Positions 23,764 through 31,882 of a DNA stretch of 37,592 bases are shown in pieces; position 1 is the stretch's first letter, and every line of letters starts with the position of its first letter. Below the pieces are notes generated by a model that was not told the origin of the DNA, did not search any database, and saw nothing but the letters and a program-made list of their open reading frames with translations. Where the stretch lies: contig NZ_JAQGKL010000078.1 of the NCBI RefSeq assembly GCF_028290105.1, forward strand, positions 1 to 37,592, written 5' to 3'. The stretch comes from Methylobacterium sp. GTDB lineage: Bacteria > Pseudomonadota > Alphaproteobacteria > Rhizobiales > Beijerinckiaceae. The position numbers and the translations under genes were made by a program.

Positions 23764-24105
23764 TCACTCCGCCAGATCGAGGCGGTGACGCCCCGCCCGG
23801 TCGTCGATCTCGATGATCCAGAGGTCGTCGTCGAAGCGCAGTTCCTTGCCGAGGCGCACCTCGACGTCGGCCGGCGATGTTTCGCGCATCAGTGCGACGA
23901 AGCGGCGGTCCACGTCCGTCCCGGTATCGACCAGGGATTGCGGAGCCGGTCCGTAGAGATCGGCGCTTCCGTCGAGACGATCGACCTTCACGAAGATTGC
24001 GCCCGCCTCCGACGCGCCGCGCCGCCGCTGGACGGCAGCGATGCCCTCGATGCCGAGGCGGCGCAGGTGGGCGGAGACCCAGAAATCCGATCGCAGGCGT
24101 GCCAT
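23764..24105 (-). CDS. DUF1491 family protein
   Basis: This 113-residue protein matches DUF1491, a small alphaproteobacterial family of unknown function. Family segments are LRSDFWVSAHLRRLGIEGIAAVQRRRG near the start, then AGAIFVKVDRLDGSADLYGPAPQ, and the tail DDDLWIIEIDDRAGRHRLDL. It is soluble and probably a compact alpha/beta fold. It lies downstream of the peptidoglycan-binding gene on the minus strand, 129 bases away, and converges on the DUF2336 gene with only seven bases between stops. Nothing in the sequence points to a reaction. Confidence 0.9.
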   Translation of the reverse strand: MARLRSDFWVSAHLRRLGIEGIAAVQRRRGASEAGAIFVKVDRLDGSADLYGPAPQSLVDTGTDVDRRFVALMRETSPADVEVRLGKELRFDDDLWIIEIDDRAGRHRLDLAE

Positions 24106-24234
24106 GGGCCGCCCTATAGCAGGTTCCTGGCGCCCCGGGCTCCCGCGACGACCCGCCGAACGCGGTTCCGTGCCGGCGCTTGCCTCGATCGGTGGAGCCG
24201 CCAGGCCGGATCACGGACGTTCTCGCCGGAGGGA

Positions 24235-24954
24235 TCAGCCGCGTGTGACCCCGACGCGGGCCGCGAGTTCGCGCAGGGTCTGGGCGGAGGGCTCGCCCTT
24301 CACCGGCAGCTTGCGGTCGCGCTCGAACTTCTCGATGGCCGCGCGTGTGCCCGCACCCATCAGGCCGTCGGCCTTGAGCGGGCCATAGCCGAGTTTCACC
24401 AAGGCGCGCTGGGCCTGGGCGATGGTGGGGCTGCCCGGGCTCGCGACGGATGCGGTGGTCTCCGCACCCTTGGCGTCGCCCGCCTTGATGATCTCGCCGA
24501 TGCCATCGCGGGGCGTCCGGCTCGGAGCTTCCGCCTTCGCCGTCTCGGCCTTGATCGCCTCGGCCTTGGCGGGTTCAGGCTTGGCGGATTGAGCCTTGGG
24601 CGCATCCATCGCGGTGGCTTCGACCGCCGGCCGCACCGCCTTCGGCTTGTCGGCGGTGGCGGCGGCTCGGCTCGCCGCGACCTTGGGGAAGATCGGCGCG
24701 GGGTGACGCCCGGCCTGATAGCCGAGCGCGTTCAGGCAGATCAGCGAGACGGCTCCGAGCACGACACCGACGCCGAGGATCTCGCCCGGATGGCGCAGGA
24801 ACGCCCGGCCGATGGTTCCGGCGGTCGCCGTGAGGGTGGTGAGGCGCCCCGAAGCCCGCGACGCCGGCTGGCGGCGGGCGCGCTGGCGCGGCTCGGCGCT
24901 CCGCGCCGGGACGACGATCTCACGCTGGTCGCGACGTGCTTGCGGCTCGCGCAT
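24235..24954 (-). CDS. Membrane-anchored peptidoglycan-binding domain protein
   Basis: This 239-residue protein has a basic cytoplasmic N-terminus and one membrane helix at about residues 58-78 (EILGVGVVLGAVSLICLNALG). An Ala/Lys/Glu/Pro-rich linker follows, and then a PG_binding_1 domain at about residues 175-230 (IAQAQRALVKLGYGPLKADGLMGAGTRAAIEKFERDRKL). It should reach from the inner membrane into the periplasm and bind the cell wall. No catalytic domain is present. I chose ATG at 24954 because AAGGA lies six bases upstream; a GTG at 24957 is an alternative. The histidine kinase gene lies 91 bases upstream on the same strand, so the two may be co-transcribed. Confidence 0.85.
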   Translation of the reverse strand: MREPQARRDQREIVVPARSAEPRQRARRQPASRASGRLTTLTATAGTIGRAFLRHPGEILGVGVVLGAVSLICLNALGYQAGRHPAPIFPKVAASRAAATADKPKAVRPAVEATAMDAPKAQSAKPEPAKAEAIKAETAKAEAPSRTPRDGIGEIIKAGDAKGAETTASVASPGSPTIAQAQRALVKLGYGPLKADGLMGAGTRAAIEKFERDRKLPVKGEPSAQTLRELAARVGVTRG

Positions 24955-25045
24955 CACAGTTCCTTCGGGCTTGGCACGGGACGGCCGGGGCGTCGCATCG
25001 CGCGACACACCCGGCGATCGGCGCCTGTGAGGTCTCGGCGCATCG

Positions 25046-26983
25046 TCATCCGGCGCGCCGCAGGGGGACGTAGCTCTCGCGGATGTTCTCGGGGCTCGCC
25101 TCGAAGAGGCCCATGGGCCGGCGGATCGCCACGATCCCGGTGGCGGCGGCCGGCGGCACGAGGACGCCGTCGGCGAGGGGAGCGCGGGCACGCGTCCGGA
25201 TCGGCACGACGGGCACCGGCCCGCCGTCCTGGCGGCATTCGCGCGGCAGCGTCACCACCACCGTCGTCCCCTCGCCGCGCGTGCTCTCGATCGCCATGGC
25301 GCCGCCGTGCAGCCCGACGAGGCCCTGGACCACGGAGAGGCCGAGGCCCGTGCCCTCGTGGGTGCGCTCATAGCCGCCGGCGCACTGGTAGAAGGGGTCG
25401 CCGACGCGCGGCAGGTCAGCCGCGCCGATGCCGATTCCGCTATCGGCCACGATGAGGTCGAGGTTGCTGCCCGACCAGCGCAGGGCGAGCTCGACGCGCC
25501 CGCCGCGCGGCGTGAACTTCAGCGCGTTGGACAGGAGGTTGATCAGCATCTGCCGGCAGGCGCGCAGGTCGGCGGTGATCTCCACCGGCACGGGGCTCGC
25601 ATCGCGCACCAGCGTGATGCCGGCCTGGTCGAACTTGAGCTGCATCAGATCGCAGCAGGCCCGCACCAGGGCCCGCATGTCGAGGGGCTCCGGCGCATAG
25701 TCGAAATGTCCGCTCTGGATGCGCGACATGTCGAGGAGCGTGTTCACGACCTCGAGGAGGTGCTGGCCCGAATTGCGGATGATGCCGGCATATTCCCGGG
25801 TGCGGGCGGGGTCGACGGCGATCGCCCCTTCCCCCGCGAGCACCTCCGAGAAGCCGATGATGGCGTTGAGCGGCGTACGCAGCTCGTGGCTGACATTCGC
25901 GAGGAAGCGGGTCTTCAGCTCGTCGGCCCGCTCGGCCTCGGCCCGCGCCTGTTCGAGCTCCTCCGCGCGGCGGCGGTGCTCCGTGACGTCCCGGGTGACA
26001 GCGACCACGCTCGACGACAGGCGGCCGGCCGCCTCCGGATTCGACTCGCCGATCCGGTGCATCCGCATCTCGGCGAAGATCACCCGGGACGCACCCTCGG
26101 CGCGGATCGCGGCGGGATCGAGGTTCAGGCGAAATTGCACCGTCGCAGGGCGGCCGTGGGCCGCCACGTCGCTGAGAGCCTGGAGCAGCAGCGGACGGTC
26201 GGCCACATGCACCCGCTCCAGCAGGCCGTGGCCCTGCAGCGCGGCGGCCTCGGCGCCGACGAAGCGCGCGGCCGAGGCGCTGGCCTCGAGGACGCGGCCG
26301 TTCTGGTCGTGCCAGGTCACGAGGTCGTCGATGGCCGAAAGCAGCATCCGGTCGCGGCGCTCGTTGTCCCGCAGGCGGGCGAGCCAGCGGCCCTCGTGTC
26401 GGAAATGCTCGGTGGCCTGGGCGGCGATGTGGCCGATGGCGGTGATGGCGAAGACCGGCATCGCCAGGGCGCGGGACCATTCGAGGAACGGCGCGCCTTC
26501 GGCGAGTGGCGGCATCAGGGCCACGGCGAGCGCGCCGATGCCGGCGATGATCGCCGCCGCCAGGGTCGCGCGCCGGGAGCCTGAGACGATCGCCTCCAGG
26601 GGGATCGCCACAAGCCAGATCGCGGCGGCCGACTGCGCCCCACCGGTCATCATCGCGAGGCAGACCACGAGGCCGGTGAGCCCGGCCGAGGAGATGGCGT
26701 GGGCGAGCCAGAGGATGCCGGTGCGCGAGAGCAGGACGGCCGCGAAGACCGGCAGCATCAGGCTGGCCATCGCCAGGGCCTCGATGCCGGTCGGCACGCC
26801 GCGCAGCACGAGGTAGGGCGGCAGGGCCAGCATCATCATGAGGCCGGTGACGAGGCGCGACACGAGAAACCGCTCGTGCCGGAAGCGCACACCGCTCGCG
26901 TCGATCACCGACTCATGGACGAGCCCCGCGAGGCGAACGTCGATGAGGGATGCCAGGGCACCGTAGATACGCAATACCAACAC
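25046..26983 (-). CDS. Membrane PAS-domain sensor histidine kinase
   Basis: This 645-residue hybrid-free kinase has about six membrane helices over residues 40-190 and a PAS domain at about 212-330 (LLSAIDDLVTWHDQNGRVLEASASAARFVG). A coiled coil (EHRRRAEELEQARAEAERADELK) leads into a HisKA domain with phosphoacceptor His366 in FLANVSHELRTPLNAIIGFSEVL. The catalytic domain has the N box LINLLSNALKFTP, then VADSGIGIG and GTGLGLSVVQGLVGLHGG. This form of HisKA region is shared with the DivJ/PleC group of cell-cycle kinases, but assignment to one of them is not supported. A C-terminal extension of about 60 residues is not a receiver domain. No response regulator is adjacent. The start is GTG at 26983, with no strong binding site. 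Confidence 0.87.
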   Translation of the reverse strand: MLVLRIYGALASLIDVRLAGLVHESVIDASGVRFRHERFLVSRLVTGLMMMLALPPYLVLRGVPTGIEALAMASLMLPVFAAVLLSRTGILWLAHAISSAGLTGLVVCLAMMTGGAQSAAAIWLVAIPLEAIVSGSRRATLAAAIIAGIGALAVALMPPLAEGAPFLEWSRALAMPVFAITAIGHIAAQATEHFRHEGRWLARLRDNERRDRMLLSAIDDLVTWHDQNGRVLEASASAARFVGAEAAALQGHGLLERVHVADRPLLLQALSDVAAHGRPATVQFRLNLDPAAIRAEGASRVIFAEMRMHRIGESNPEAAGRLSSSVVAVTRDVTEHRRRAEELEQARAEAERADELKTRFLANVSHELRTPLNAIIGFSEVLAGEGAIAVDPARTREYAGIIRNSGQHLLEVVNTLLDMSRIQSGHFDYAPEPLDMRALVRACCDLMQLKFDQAGITLVRDASPVPVEITADLRACRQMLINLLSNALKFTPRGGRVELALRWSGSNLDLIVADSGIGIGAADLPRVGDPFYQCAGGYERTHEGTGLGLSVVQGLVGLHGGAMAIESTRGEGTTVVVTLPRECRQDGGPVPVVPIRTRARAPLADGVLVPPAAATGIVAIRRPMGLFEASPENIRESYVPLRRAG

Positions 26984-27317
26984 GCACAGCGCGGAAGACG
27001 GCTCGACGTGCCCCTCCGACGCCCCTTGGCTCGATTGAAACTCAACCGATGGGAACGTCGCAGACGCGACTTAAGCGAGTCTTGCGCAAGAGCATCCGAT
27101 TGTCTTCGCATGCTTTCCGAGACGTAACCGTGAGCCACCTTCACCGAGAACCTTTTCGGGGCATTACACGCAAACGCCCCGAAGTGGGCCGGGATAAGCT
27201 TGCGTTCACCATTCGCGACGATGCCGAGCCCATCGTCAGACGGTCTTTACCGGTTCACGCGAAGGCTCGGCGACGGCGTTGGTCCGGCCCTTTCCGGCGC
27301 GCTTCCGGGTCGAACCC
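26984..27317. other. 334-base divergent region with a leader hairpin candidate
   Basis: It separates the minus-strand kinase from the plus-strand small protein gene. Open frames here look like noise. An eight-base stem (TTCGGGGC at 27155-27162 with GCCCCGAA at 27176-27183) closes a 13-base loop. No T tract follows, so it could be a leader structure rather than a terminator. No remnant of a cydA gene is recognisable in any frame. Confidence 0.45.
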
Positions 27318-27659
27318 ATGTCGTTTCTCTTTCGTGCGGCCCTGGTGATCGGAGCCCTGTCCTGGATGGCGCTCCAGCGCCAGGGTGCGGCGACACCGAA
27401 CCTCGTTCCGTCGTTGGATCGGCCGGCCCTCGCGCAGGCGACCCTCGCGGCCTGGGAGACGCTCCCGGACGCGGCGCGCGAAGCGCTCCTGCGCGAGGGT
27501 GGGGCCGAGATCGCGCGACGGGCCGGCGGGCTCGTGGCGACGGCACCGGTCTCGCGCGACACCCTGATGGAGAGCGACCGGAAACTGCCGTGGCGGGGCG
27601 CGCAAATCCGCGCCGATGCGGCTAGGCTGTCCGAACGCGGGGAACGCTCGGCCCCCTGA
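27318..27659 (+). CDS. Small secreted or membrane-anchored protein of unknown function
   Basis: This 113-residue protein starts with a hydrophobic segment (MSFLFRAALVIGALSWMAL) that can act as a signal sequence or anchor. A mostly hydrophilic helical region follows, with LAAWETLPDAAREALLREGG and LPWRGAQIRADAARL. No cysteines or lipobox are seen. I do not recognise the family. It lies 37 bases upstream of cydB, in the place where cydA would normally be, and may be co-transcribed with it. The ATG at 27318 begins right at the hydrophobic segment; an in-frame start 39 bases earlier would place a basic stretch ahead of it. Confidence 0.68.
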   Translation: MSFLFRAALVIGALSWMALQRQGAATPNLVPSLDRPALAQATLAAWETLPDAAREALLREGGAEIARRAGGLVATAPVSRDTLMESDRKLPWRGAQIRADAARLSERGERSAP

Positions 27660-27696
27660 GGGGGTAGTTTCTCCGACGCGCGGGAGAATGCTGCGG

Positions 27697-28743
27697 ATGT
27701 TCGGCTTCGGGATGGAATACGAAGGCGCGGCTTTCTGGCTGCCGCTGGTCTGGGCCGCGCTGCTGGCGGTGGCTGTGGCGATGTACGTCGTGATCGACGG
27801 GTTCGACCTCGGCGTCGGCATCCTGTTCACGGCGGCGCGCAAGGGCAATTGGCGCGATCGGATGATGCTCTCCGTCGCGCCGATCTGGGACGGCAACGAG
27901 ACCTGGCTCGTGCTGGGCGGCGGCGGATTGTTCGCGGTGTTCAGCGTCGCCTACGCGATCCTGCTGCCGGCGCTCTACTTGCCGCTGATCCTGATGCTGA
28001 TCGCCCTGATCTTTCGCGGCGTCGCCTTCGAGTTCCGTTTCAAGGCCGGGCGATCCCAGTTCATCTGGGACAACGCCTTCCATTACGGTTCCCTGATCGC
28101 GACCTTCGCGCAGGGCATGGTGCTGGGCGCCTTCGTGCAGGGATTCCAGATCCAGGGACGCGGCTTCACCGGCGGCACCTTCGACTGGTTGACGCCGTTC
28201 AGCGTGCTCACCGGCATCGGTCTCGTCTGCGGCTACGGACTCCTCGGCGCCACCTGGTGCGTGATGAAGACCTCGGGCGAACTCGAGATCTGGGCCCGGC
28301 GCAAGAGCCTGCAATTTCTCGCCGCCACCATCGTGGCGATGACCCTGGTCAGCGCGTGGGTGCCGTTCCTCGGCCGCGACATCCAGTGGCGCTGGATCTC
28401 CTGGCCCAACATCCTCTACGTGGCGCCCATGCCCGTGGTGACCGCCCTGGTCGCCTGGGGCATCTATCGCGGCCTGCGCAGCGGCCGGGACGTGGCGCCC
28501 TTCCTGCTCACGATCGCGCTGTTCCTGTTGGGCTTTCTCGGGCTCGCGATCAGCCTGTTTCCCTACATCGTGCCGCCCCGCATGACGATCTGGCAGGCCG
28601 CGAACGCGGTGAGCGCGCTGCAATTCGCCCTCGTCGGCTACTCCGTCGTGATGCCCCTGACCCTCGCCTACACAGCCTACGCCTACTGGGTCTTCCGGGG
28701 GAAGGTGGCCGAGGACATCGAGACCGGGGGCTACGGGCATTGA
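27697..28743 (+). CDS. cydB: Cytochrome bd-type quinol oxidase subunit II
   Basis: CydB is the second large subunit of the bd quinol oxidase, an O2-reducing inner-membrane enzyme. The 348-residue protein has about eight to nine membrane helices and the hallmark segments YVVIDGFDLGVGIL, SVAPIWDGNETWLVLGGGGLFA, and FRGVAFEFRFK. DNAFHYGSLIATFAQGMVLGAFVQG and the C-terminal SLFPYIVPPRMTIWQAA follow. The sequence is of the CioB-like type. The quinol- and heme-bearing subunit I (CydA), normally directly upstream, is missing from the whole window. The ATG at 27697 stands 10 bases after GGGAG; ATG 27688 would be too close to it. The stop overlaps the DUF2474 start by three bases plus one (TTGA). Confidence 0.93.
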   Translation: MFGFGMEYEGAAFWLPLVWAALLAVAVAMYVVIDGFDLGVGILFTAARKGNWRDRMMLSVAPIWDGNETWLVLGGGGLFAVFSVAYAILLPALYLPLILMLIALIFRGVAFEFRFKAGRSQFIWDNAFHYGSLIATFAQGMVLGAFVQGFQIQGRGFTGGTFDWLTPFSVLTGIGLVCGYGLLGATWCVMKTSGELEIWARRKSLQFLAATIVAMTLVSAWVPFLGRDIQWRWISWPNILYVAPMPVVTALVAWGIYRGLRSGRDVAPFLLTIALFLLGFLGLAISLFPYIVPPRMTIWQAANAVSALQFALVGYSVVMPLTLAYTAYAYWVFRGKVAEDIETGGYGH

Positions 28744-28892
28744 GCGCGCTGGCCCCCGAGGCGAAGGCCTCGTCGAAGACGACGGCCCCGGCGAGAGCCG
28801 GCCGGATCCTCTGGTTCGTGGCGTTCTACGCGATGAGCCTCGTCACCTTCACGGCGCTGGTCTACGCCCTGCGCTATGTCGTGAAGGGCTGA
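28740..28892 (+). CDS. DUF2474 small membrane protein (bd oxidase accessory)
   Basis: This 50-residue protein has one membrane helix (ILWFVAFYAMSLVTFTALVYAL) after a basic N-terminus and ends RYVVKG. DUF2474 proteins of this size follow cydB in cyanide-insensitive-type bd oxidase operons and are thought to be analogous to CydX. The TTG start at 28740 overlaps the cydB stop as TTGA, so it is translationally coupled. The pattern of a tryptophan before the helix and an arginine after it is typical. The stop lies in the left arm of a hairpin shared with the convergent dgcA gene. Confidence 0.8.
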   Translation: MSALAPEAKASSKTTAPARAGRILWFVAFYAMSLVTFTALVYALRYVVKG

Positions 28893-28903
28893 GGTTTCAG
28901 CCC
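28886..28903. terminator. Seven-base hairpin containing both convergent stop codons
   Basis: GGGCTGA (28886-28892) pairs with TCAGCCC (28897-28903) around the loop GGTT. The left arm ends with the TGA stop of the DUF2474 gene, and the right arm contains the TGA stop of dgcA on the other strand (28897-28899). It may terminate or protect both transcripts. There is no T tract. Confidence 0.5.
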
Positions 28904-29883
28904 CAGAGCGCCGGCTCCGGCGGATGGATCAGGCTGCCGTCGAAGCGCAGACCGGGCTCACGGTCGCGCGCCAGCAGAAGCGGCCCGTCGAGATCGACGT
29001 AGTCGGCGTGGTGGGCGAGGAGCATGGCGGGCGCCATCGCGAGCGAGGTGCCGACCATGCAGCCGATCATCAGCGAGAAACCGCGGGCGCGGGCCTCGTG
29101 GGCGAGCATGACCGCCTCGGTAAGGCCGCCGGCCTTGTCGAGCTTGATGTTGATGGCGTCGTAGCGCTGGCTCAGGGCATCGAGGCCGGCGCGGTCGTGC
29201 AGGCTCTCGTCGGCGCAGATCGGGATTGGCCGCGCGATCTCGGCGAGCAGCGCGTCCTCGCCGGCCGGCAGGGGCTGCTCGATCAGGCCCACGCCCGCCG
29301 CCACGCAGGCCGCGAGGTTGGCCTCGATGGTCTCCGGCCGCCACGCCTCGTTGGCGTCGACGATGAGGCGTGACTCCGGTGCGCCCCGGCGCACGGCGGC
29401 GATCCGCTCCGGATCGCCGGCACCTCCGAGCTTGACCTTGAGCAGCGGCCGGTGCGCGGCGCTCCGCGCGGCCGCCTCCATGCTTTCCGGATCGCCGAGG
29501 CTCAACGTGTAGGCGGTGGTGGCGACCTGCGGCGCCGACAGGCCGGCGATCTCGTGGGCCGGCCGGCCGAGTTGCTTGGCTTCGAGGTCGAACAGGGCGC
29601 AGTCGAGGGCGTTGCGGGCCGCACCCGCCTTCAGGGCGGTCTGAAGATCGGCGCGCGTCGCCCCGGCGGCGATGGCCTCGGCGTAGGAGCGGATGAGCTC
29701 GCCGACACTGTCCACGGTCTCGCCGTAGCGGGCATAGGGCACGCACTCCCCGCGTCCGACACGGCCCTCCGCATCGGTGACGGTGGCGAGCACCACCACG
29801 GCCTCGGTGCGGCTGCCCCGGGCGATGGTGAACGCGCCCGCGATGGGGAAGCGCTCGACCGTGACGTCGAGGCGCCGGGTCAT
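28897..29883 (-). CDS. dgcA: N-acetyl-D-glutamate racemase DgcA (enolase superfamily, dipeptide-epimerase-like)
   Basis: This 328-residue enolase-superfamily protein resembles L-Ala-D/L-Glu epimerases. Visible catalytic parts are the lysine pair in LLKVKLGG, the metal ligands in LIVDANEAW, LIEQPLP and CADESLHD, and the second catalytic lysine in YDAINIKLDKAGGLTEA. The capping domain starts with VERFPIAGAFTIARG. Its gene overlaps the preceding DUF1611 gene as ATGA. In the described DgcN-DgcA pathway, D-glutamate is N-acetylated by DgcN and then racemised to N-acetyl-L-glutamate by DgcA. The pairing here supports that role over dipeptide epimerisation in peptidoglycan recycling, but the latter is not excluded. 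Confidence 0.85.
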   Translation of the reverse strand: MTRRLDVTVERFPIAGAFTIARGSRTEAVVVLATVTDAEGRVGRGECVPYARYGETVDSVGELIRSYAEAIAAGATRADLQTALKAGAARNALDCALFDLEAKQLGRPAHEIAGLSAPQVATTAYTLSLGDPESMEAAARSAAHRPLLKVKLGGAGDPERIAAVRRGAPESRLIVDANEAWRPETIEANLAACVAAGVGLIEQPLPAGEDALLAEIARPIPICADESLHDRAGLDALSQRYDAINIKLDKAGGLTEAVMLAHEARARGFSLMIGCMVGTSLAMAPAMLLAHHADYVDLDGPLLLARDREPGLRFDGSLIHPPEPALWG

Positions 29884-30911
29884 GCGCTCGCCCCGTTGGG
29901 CGCGGGCGGGAACTCGGCGACGATCCGGTCGACGATGCCGTCCACTCCGAAGCGCACCGGATCGGTGGCGGGCAGGTCGTGCGCGCGGGCCAGATCGGCG
30001 AGAAGGGTGCGTGCGGCGCCCTCCTCCAGGTCCTGCGTGTTCACCGCGATTCCGACAGGGCGGATTTCCGGGTTGGTGAGGCGCCCGAGCTGAACGGTGA
30101 GGTCGATGACCTCCTGGATGGTCGGCAGCGGATGCTGCACGCCGCGCATCGTGGTGCGGGTCGGTTCGTGGCAGATCACGAAGGCATCGGCCTGCGCGCC
30201 GTGGAGCAGCCCGAGGCTGACGCCCGCGAAGGACGGGTGGAAGAGCGAACCCTGGCCTTCGAGGAGGTCCCAGTGGTCCGGCTCGGCGGCGGGCGCGATC
30301 CACTCGACGGCGCCGGAGATGAAGTCGGCCACGACGGCGTCGATGGCGACGCCGCGCCCGGAGATGAAGACGCCGGTCTGGCCGGTGGCCCGGAAATCCG
30401 CATCGAGGCCGCGCTCGCGCATCCCCCGCTCCAGGGCCAGGACCGTGTACTTCTTGCCCACCGAGCAGTCGGTGCCGACGCTGAGCAGGCGCCGGCCCGG
30501 GCGCTTCGTGCCCTTGCCGGTGGCGAAGGTCTCGGAGGTGTGGCGCACGTCGTGAAGCTGGCGCCCGTGCCGCTCGGCGGCCTCGGCGATGGCCGGCACG
30601 GCGCCGAGGCGCGCGTGCAGCCCGCTCGCGATGTCGAGCCCGGCCTCGAGGGCCGCCACCACTTCGGTGATCCAGTGCTCCGGCAGGACGCCGCCCGCAT
30701 TGGCGACCCCGATCACCATGGTGCGGCAGCCCTTCTCGACCGCCTCCGCCAGGGTGAGGTCGGGAATGCCGAGATCGGCGGCGCAGCCGGGCAGGCGCAG
30801 CTGGCCGACGCACCATTCGGGGCGCCAGTCCTTGATGCCGTAGGCGGTCTTGGCGGCGAGCCGGTCCGGCACGTCGCCGAGGAACATCAGGTAGGGCGTT
30901 TCGATCTGCAT
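29880..30911 (-). CDS. dgcN: DUF1611 family N-acetyltransferase DgcN
   Basis: This 343-residue protein is of the DUF1611 family, members of which were described as D-glutamate N-acetyltransferases (DgcN). It begins MQIETPYLMFLGDVPDRLAAKTAYGIKDWRP. It continues with MVIGVANAGGVLPEHW and with a P-loop-like segment LLSVGTDCSVGKKYTVLALE, then TGQTGVFISGRGVAIDAVVADFISG and LLEGQGSLFHPSFAGVSLGLLHG. The C-terminal part has GIAVNTQDLEE. I chose ATG at 30911 because the family starts at this methionine; GTG at 30923 would add four residues. It overlaps dgcA and should form one operon with it. Product acetyl-L-glutamate would feed arginine or glutamate metabolism. Confidence 0.87.
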   Translation of the reverse strand: MQIETPYLMFLGDVPDRLAAKTAYGIKDWRPEWCVGQLRLPGCAADLGIPDLTLAEAVEKGCRTMVIGVANAGGVLPEHWITEVVAALEAGLDIASGLHARLGAVPAIAEAAERHGRQLHDVRHTSETFATGKGTKRPGRRLLSVGTDCSVGKKYTVLALERGMRERGLDADFRATGQTGVFISGRGVAIDAVVADFISGAVEWIAPAAEPDHWDLLEGQGSLFHPSFAGVSLGLLHGAQADAFVICHEPTRTTMRGVQHPLPTIQEVIDLTVQLGRLTNPEIRPVGIAVNTQDLEEGAARTLLADLARAHDLPATDPVRFGVDGIVDRIVAEFPPAPNGASA

Positions 30912-31107
30912 CGCGTCACTCACCGGCCGAGCATATCGCTCACCGTGTCTTCCTATGCGCGATGATCACGACGCTGCCAAATCGGCCGGTCTTTTCCCGA
31001 GGCTGCGAAAACGGGTTCGCGAAATCAGGCTTGCGGGACGGCGCGATGTCGGGTGTGGTCCATCCCCAGAACAGACGGATCCGATTCCGCGACGGGGTGA
31101 GATGCGC

Positions 31108-31752
31108 ATGAAGATGTACGGCAATTGGCGCTCGGCCGCCGCGTTCCGGGTGCGGGTCGCCCTCAACCTCAAGGGCATCCCCTACGAGGAAACCTTTCTC
31201 GACCTCGATGCCGGCGAGCAGTTCAAGCCCGAGTTCCTGGCGATCAACCCGCAGGGCGCCGTCCCGGCTTTCTTCGACGGAGACGGCCCGCCGCTGATCC
31301 AGTCGCTGGCGATCCTGGACTACCTCGAAGACATCCACCCGGCGACGCCGCTGCTGCCGGCCGATCCGCGCGCCCGCGCACGGGCCCGTTCGCTGGCCCA
31401 GGTCGTCGCCTGCGACACGCATCCGCTCTACGTGCCGCGCGTGCGCAACTTCCTGATGGAGACCTACGACCTGCCGCGCGAGCGCATGCTCGGCTTCGTG
31501 CGCCACTGGATGGAGACGGGGCTGAAGACCCTGGAGACGCGTCTGACCCGGGAGCCCGGCACCGGCCGCTACGCGCAAGGGGACGCGGTCAGCCATGCCG
31601 ATCTTTGCCTCGTCAGCCTCTGGGTGGGCACGGGCATCTTCGGGGTCGATACGGCTCCGTTCCCGACGGTCCGGCGCATCGCCGAGGATTGCCTGGCGCA
31701 GGACGCCTTCGCCCGGGCCCACCCCTTGCGCCAGCCGGGTGCGCCGCGTTGA
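31108..31752 (+). CDS. maiA: Maleylacetoacetate isomerase / zeta-class glutathione S-transferase
   Basis: This 214-residue zeta-class GST isomerises maleylacetoacetate to fumarylacetoacetate with glutathione in tyrosine degradation. The thioredoxin-like domain starts MKMYGNWRSAAAFRVRVALNLKGI and contains NPQGAVPAFF and LIQSLAILDYLED, the glutathione site. The helical domain has CDTHPLYVPRVRNFL and the typical end FARAHPLRQPGA. The catalytic loop reads RSAAAFR, not the SSCxxR of animal enzymes, as in many bacterial members. The ATG at 31108 has GGGGTGAG nine bases upstream; ATG 31102 is a weaker choice. No other tyrosine-degradation genes are in the window, so another GST substrate is possible. 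Confidence 0.83.
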   Translation: MKMYGNWRSAAAFRVRVALNLKGIPYEETFLDLDAGEQFKPEFLAINPQGAVPAFFDGDGPPLIQSLAILDYLEDIHPATPLLPADPRARARARSLAQVVACDTHPLYVPRVRNFLMETYDLPRERMLGFVRHWMETGLKTLETRLTREPGTGRYAQGDAVSHADLCLVSLWVGTGIFGVDTAPFPTVRRIAEDCLAQDAFARAHPLRQPGAPR

Positions 31753-31882
31753 GGGACGGGCCTGCTCGATGAGCATGGCGGACCGTTTCCAATCCTTCTA
31801 AACTCAGCCATCAAATGATCTTGCGTCCCTCGTCGGGGGAGCACGCATCGGCCGGAATGCGGCAATCGAGGACGTGACGTTC

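Noticed and set aside
27155..27183. Hairpin upstream of the small gene at 27318 as an intrinsic terminator
   Set aside because: There is no T tract on either strand and the 13-base loop is too long; noted only as a possible leader structure.
26950..27348. 132-codon frame in the kinase-cydB divergent region, considered as a cydA remnant or small gene
   Set aside because: The product is Arg/Ser/Pro-rich, overlaps two better genes and has no similarity to CydA membrane helices or heme ligand motifs.
31763..31775. Short dyad TGCTC-GAT-GAGCA between maiA and ndh
   Set aside because: A five-base dyad is too short to distinguish from chance and its position relative to ndh gives no further support.
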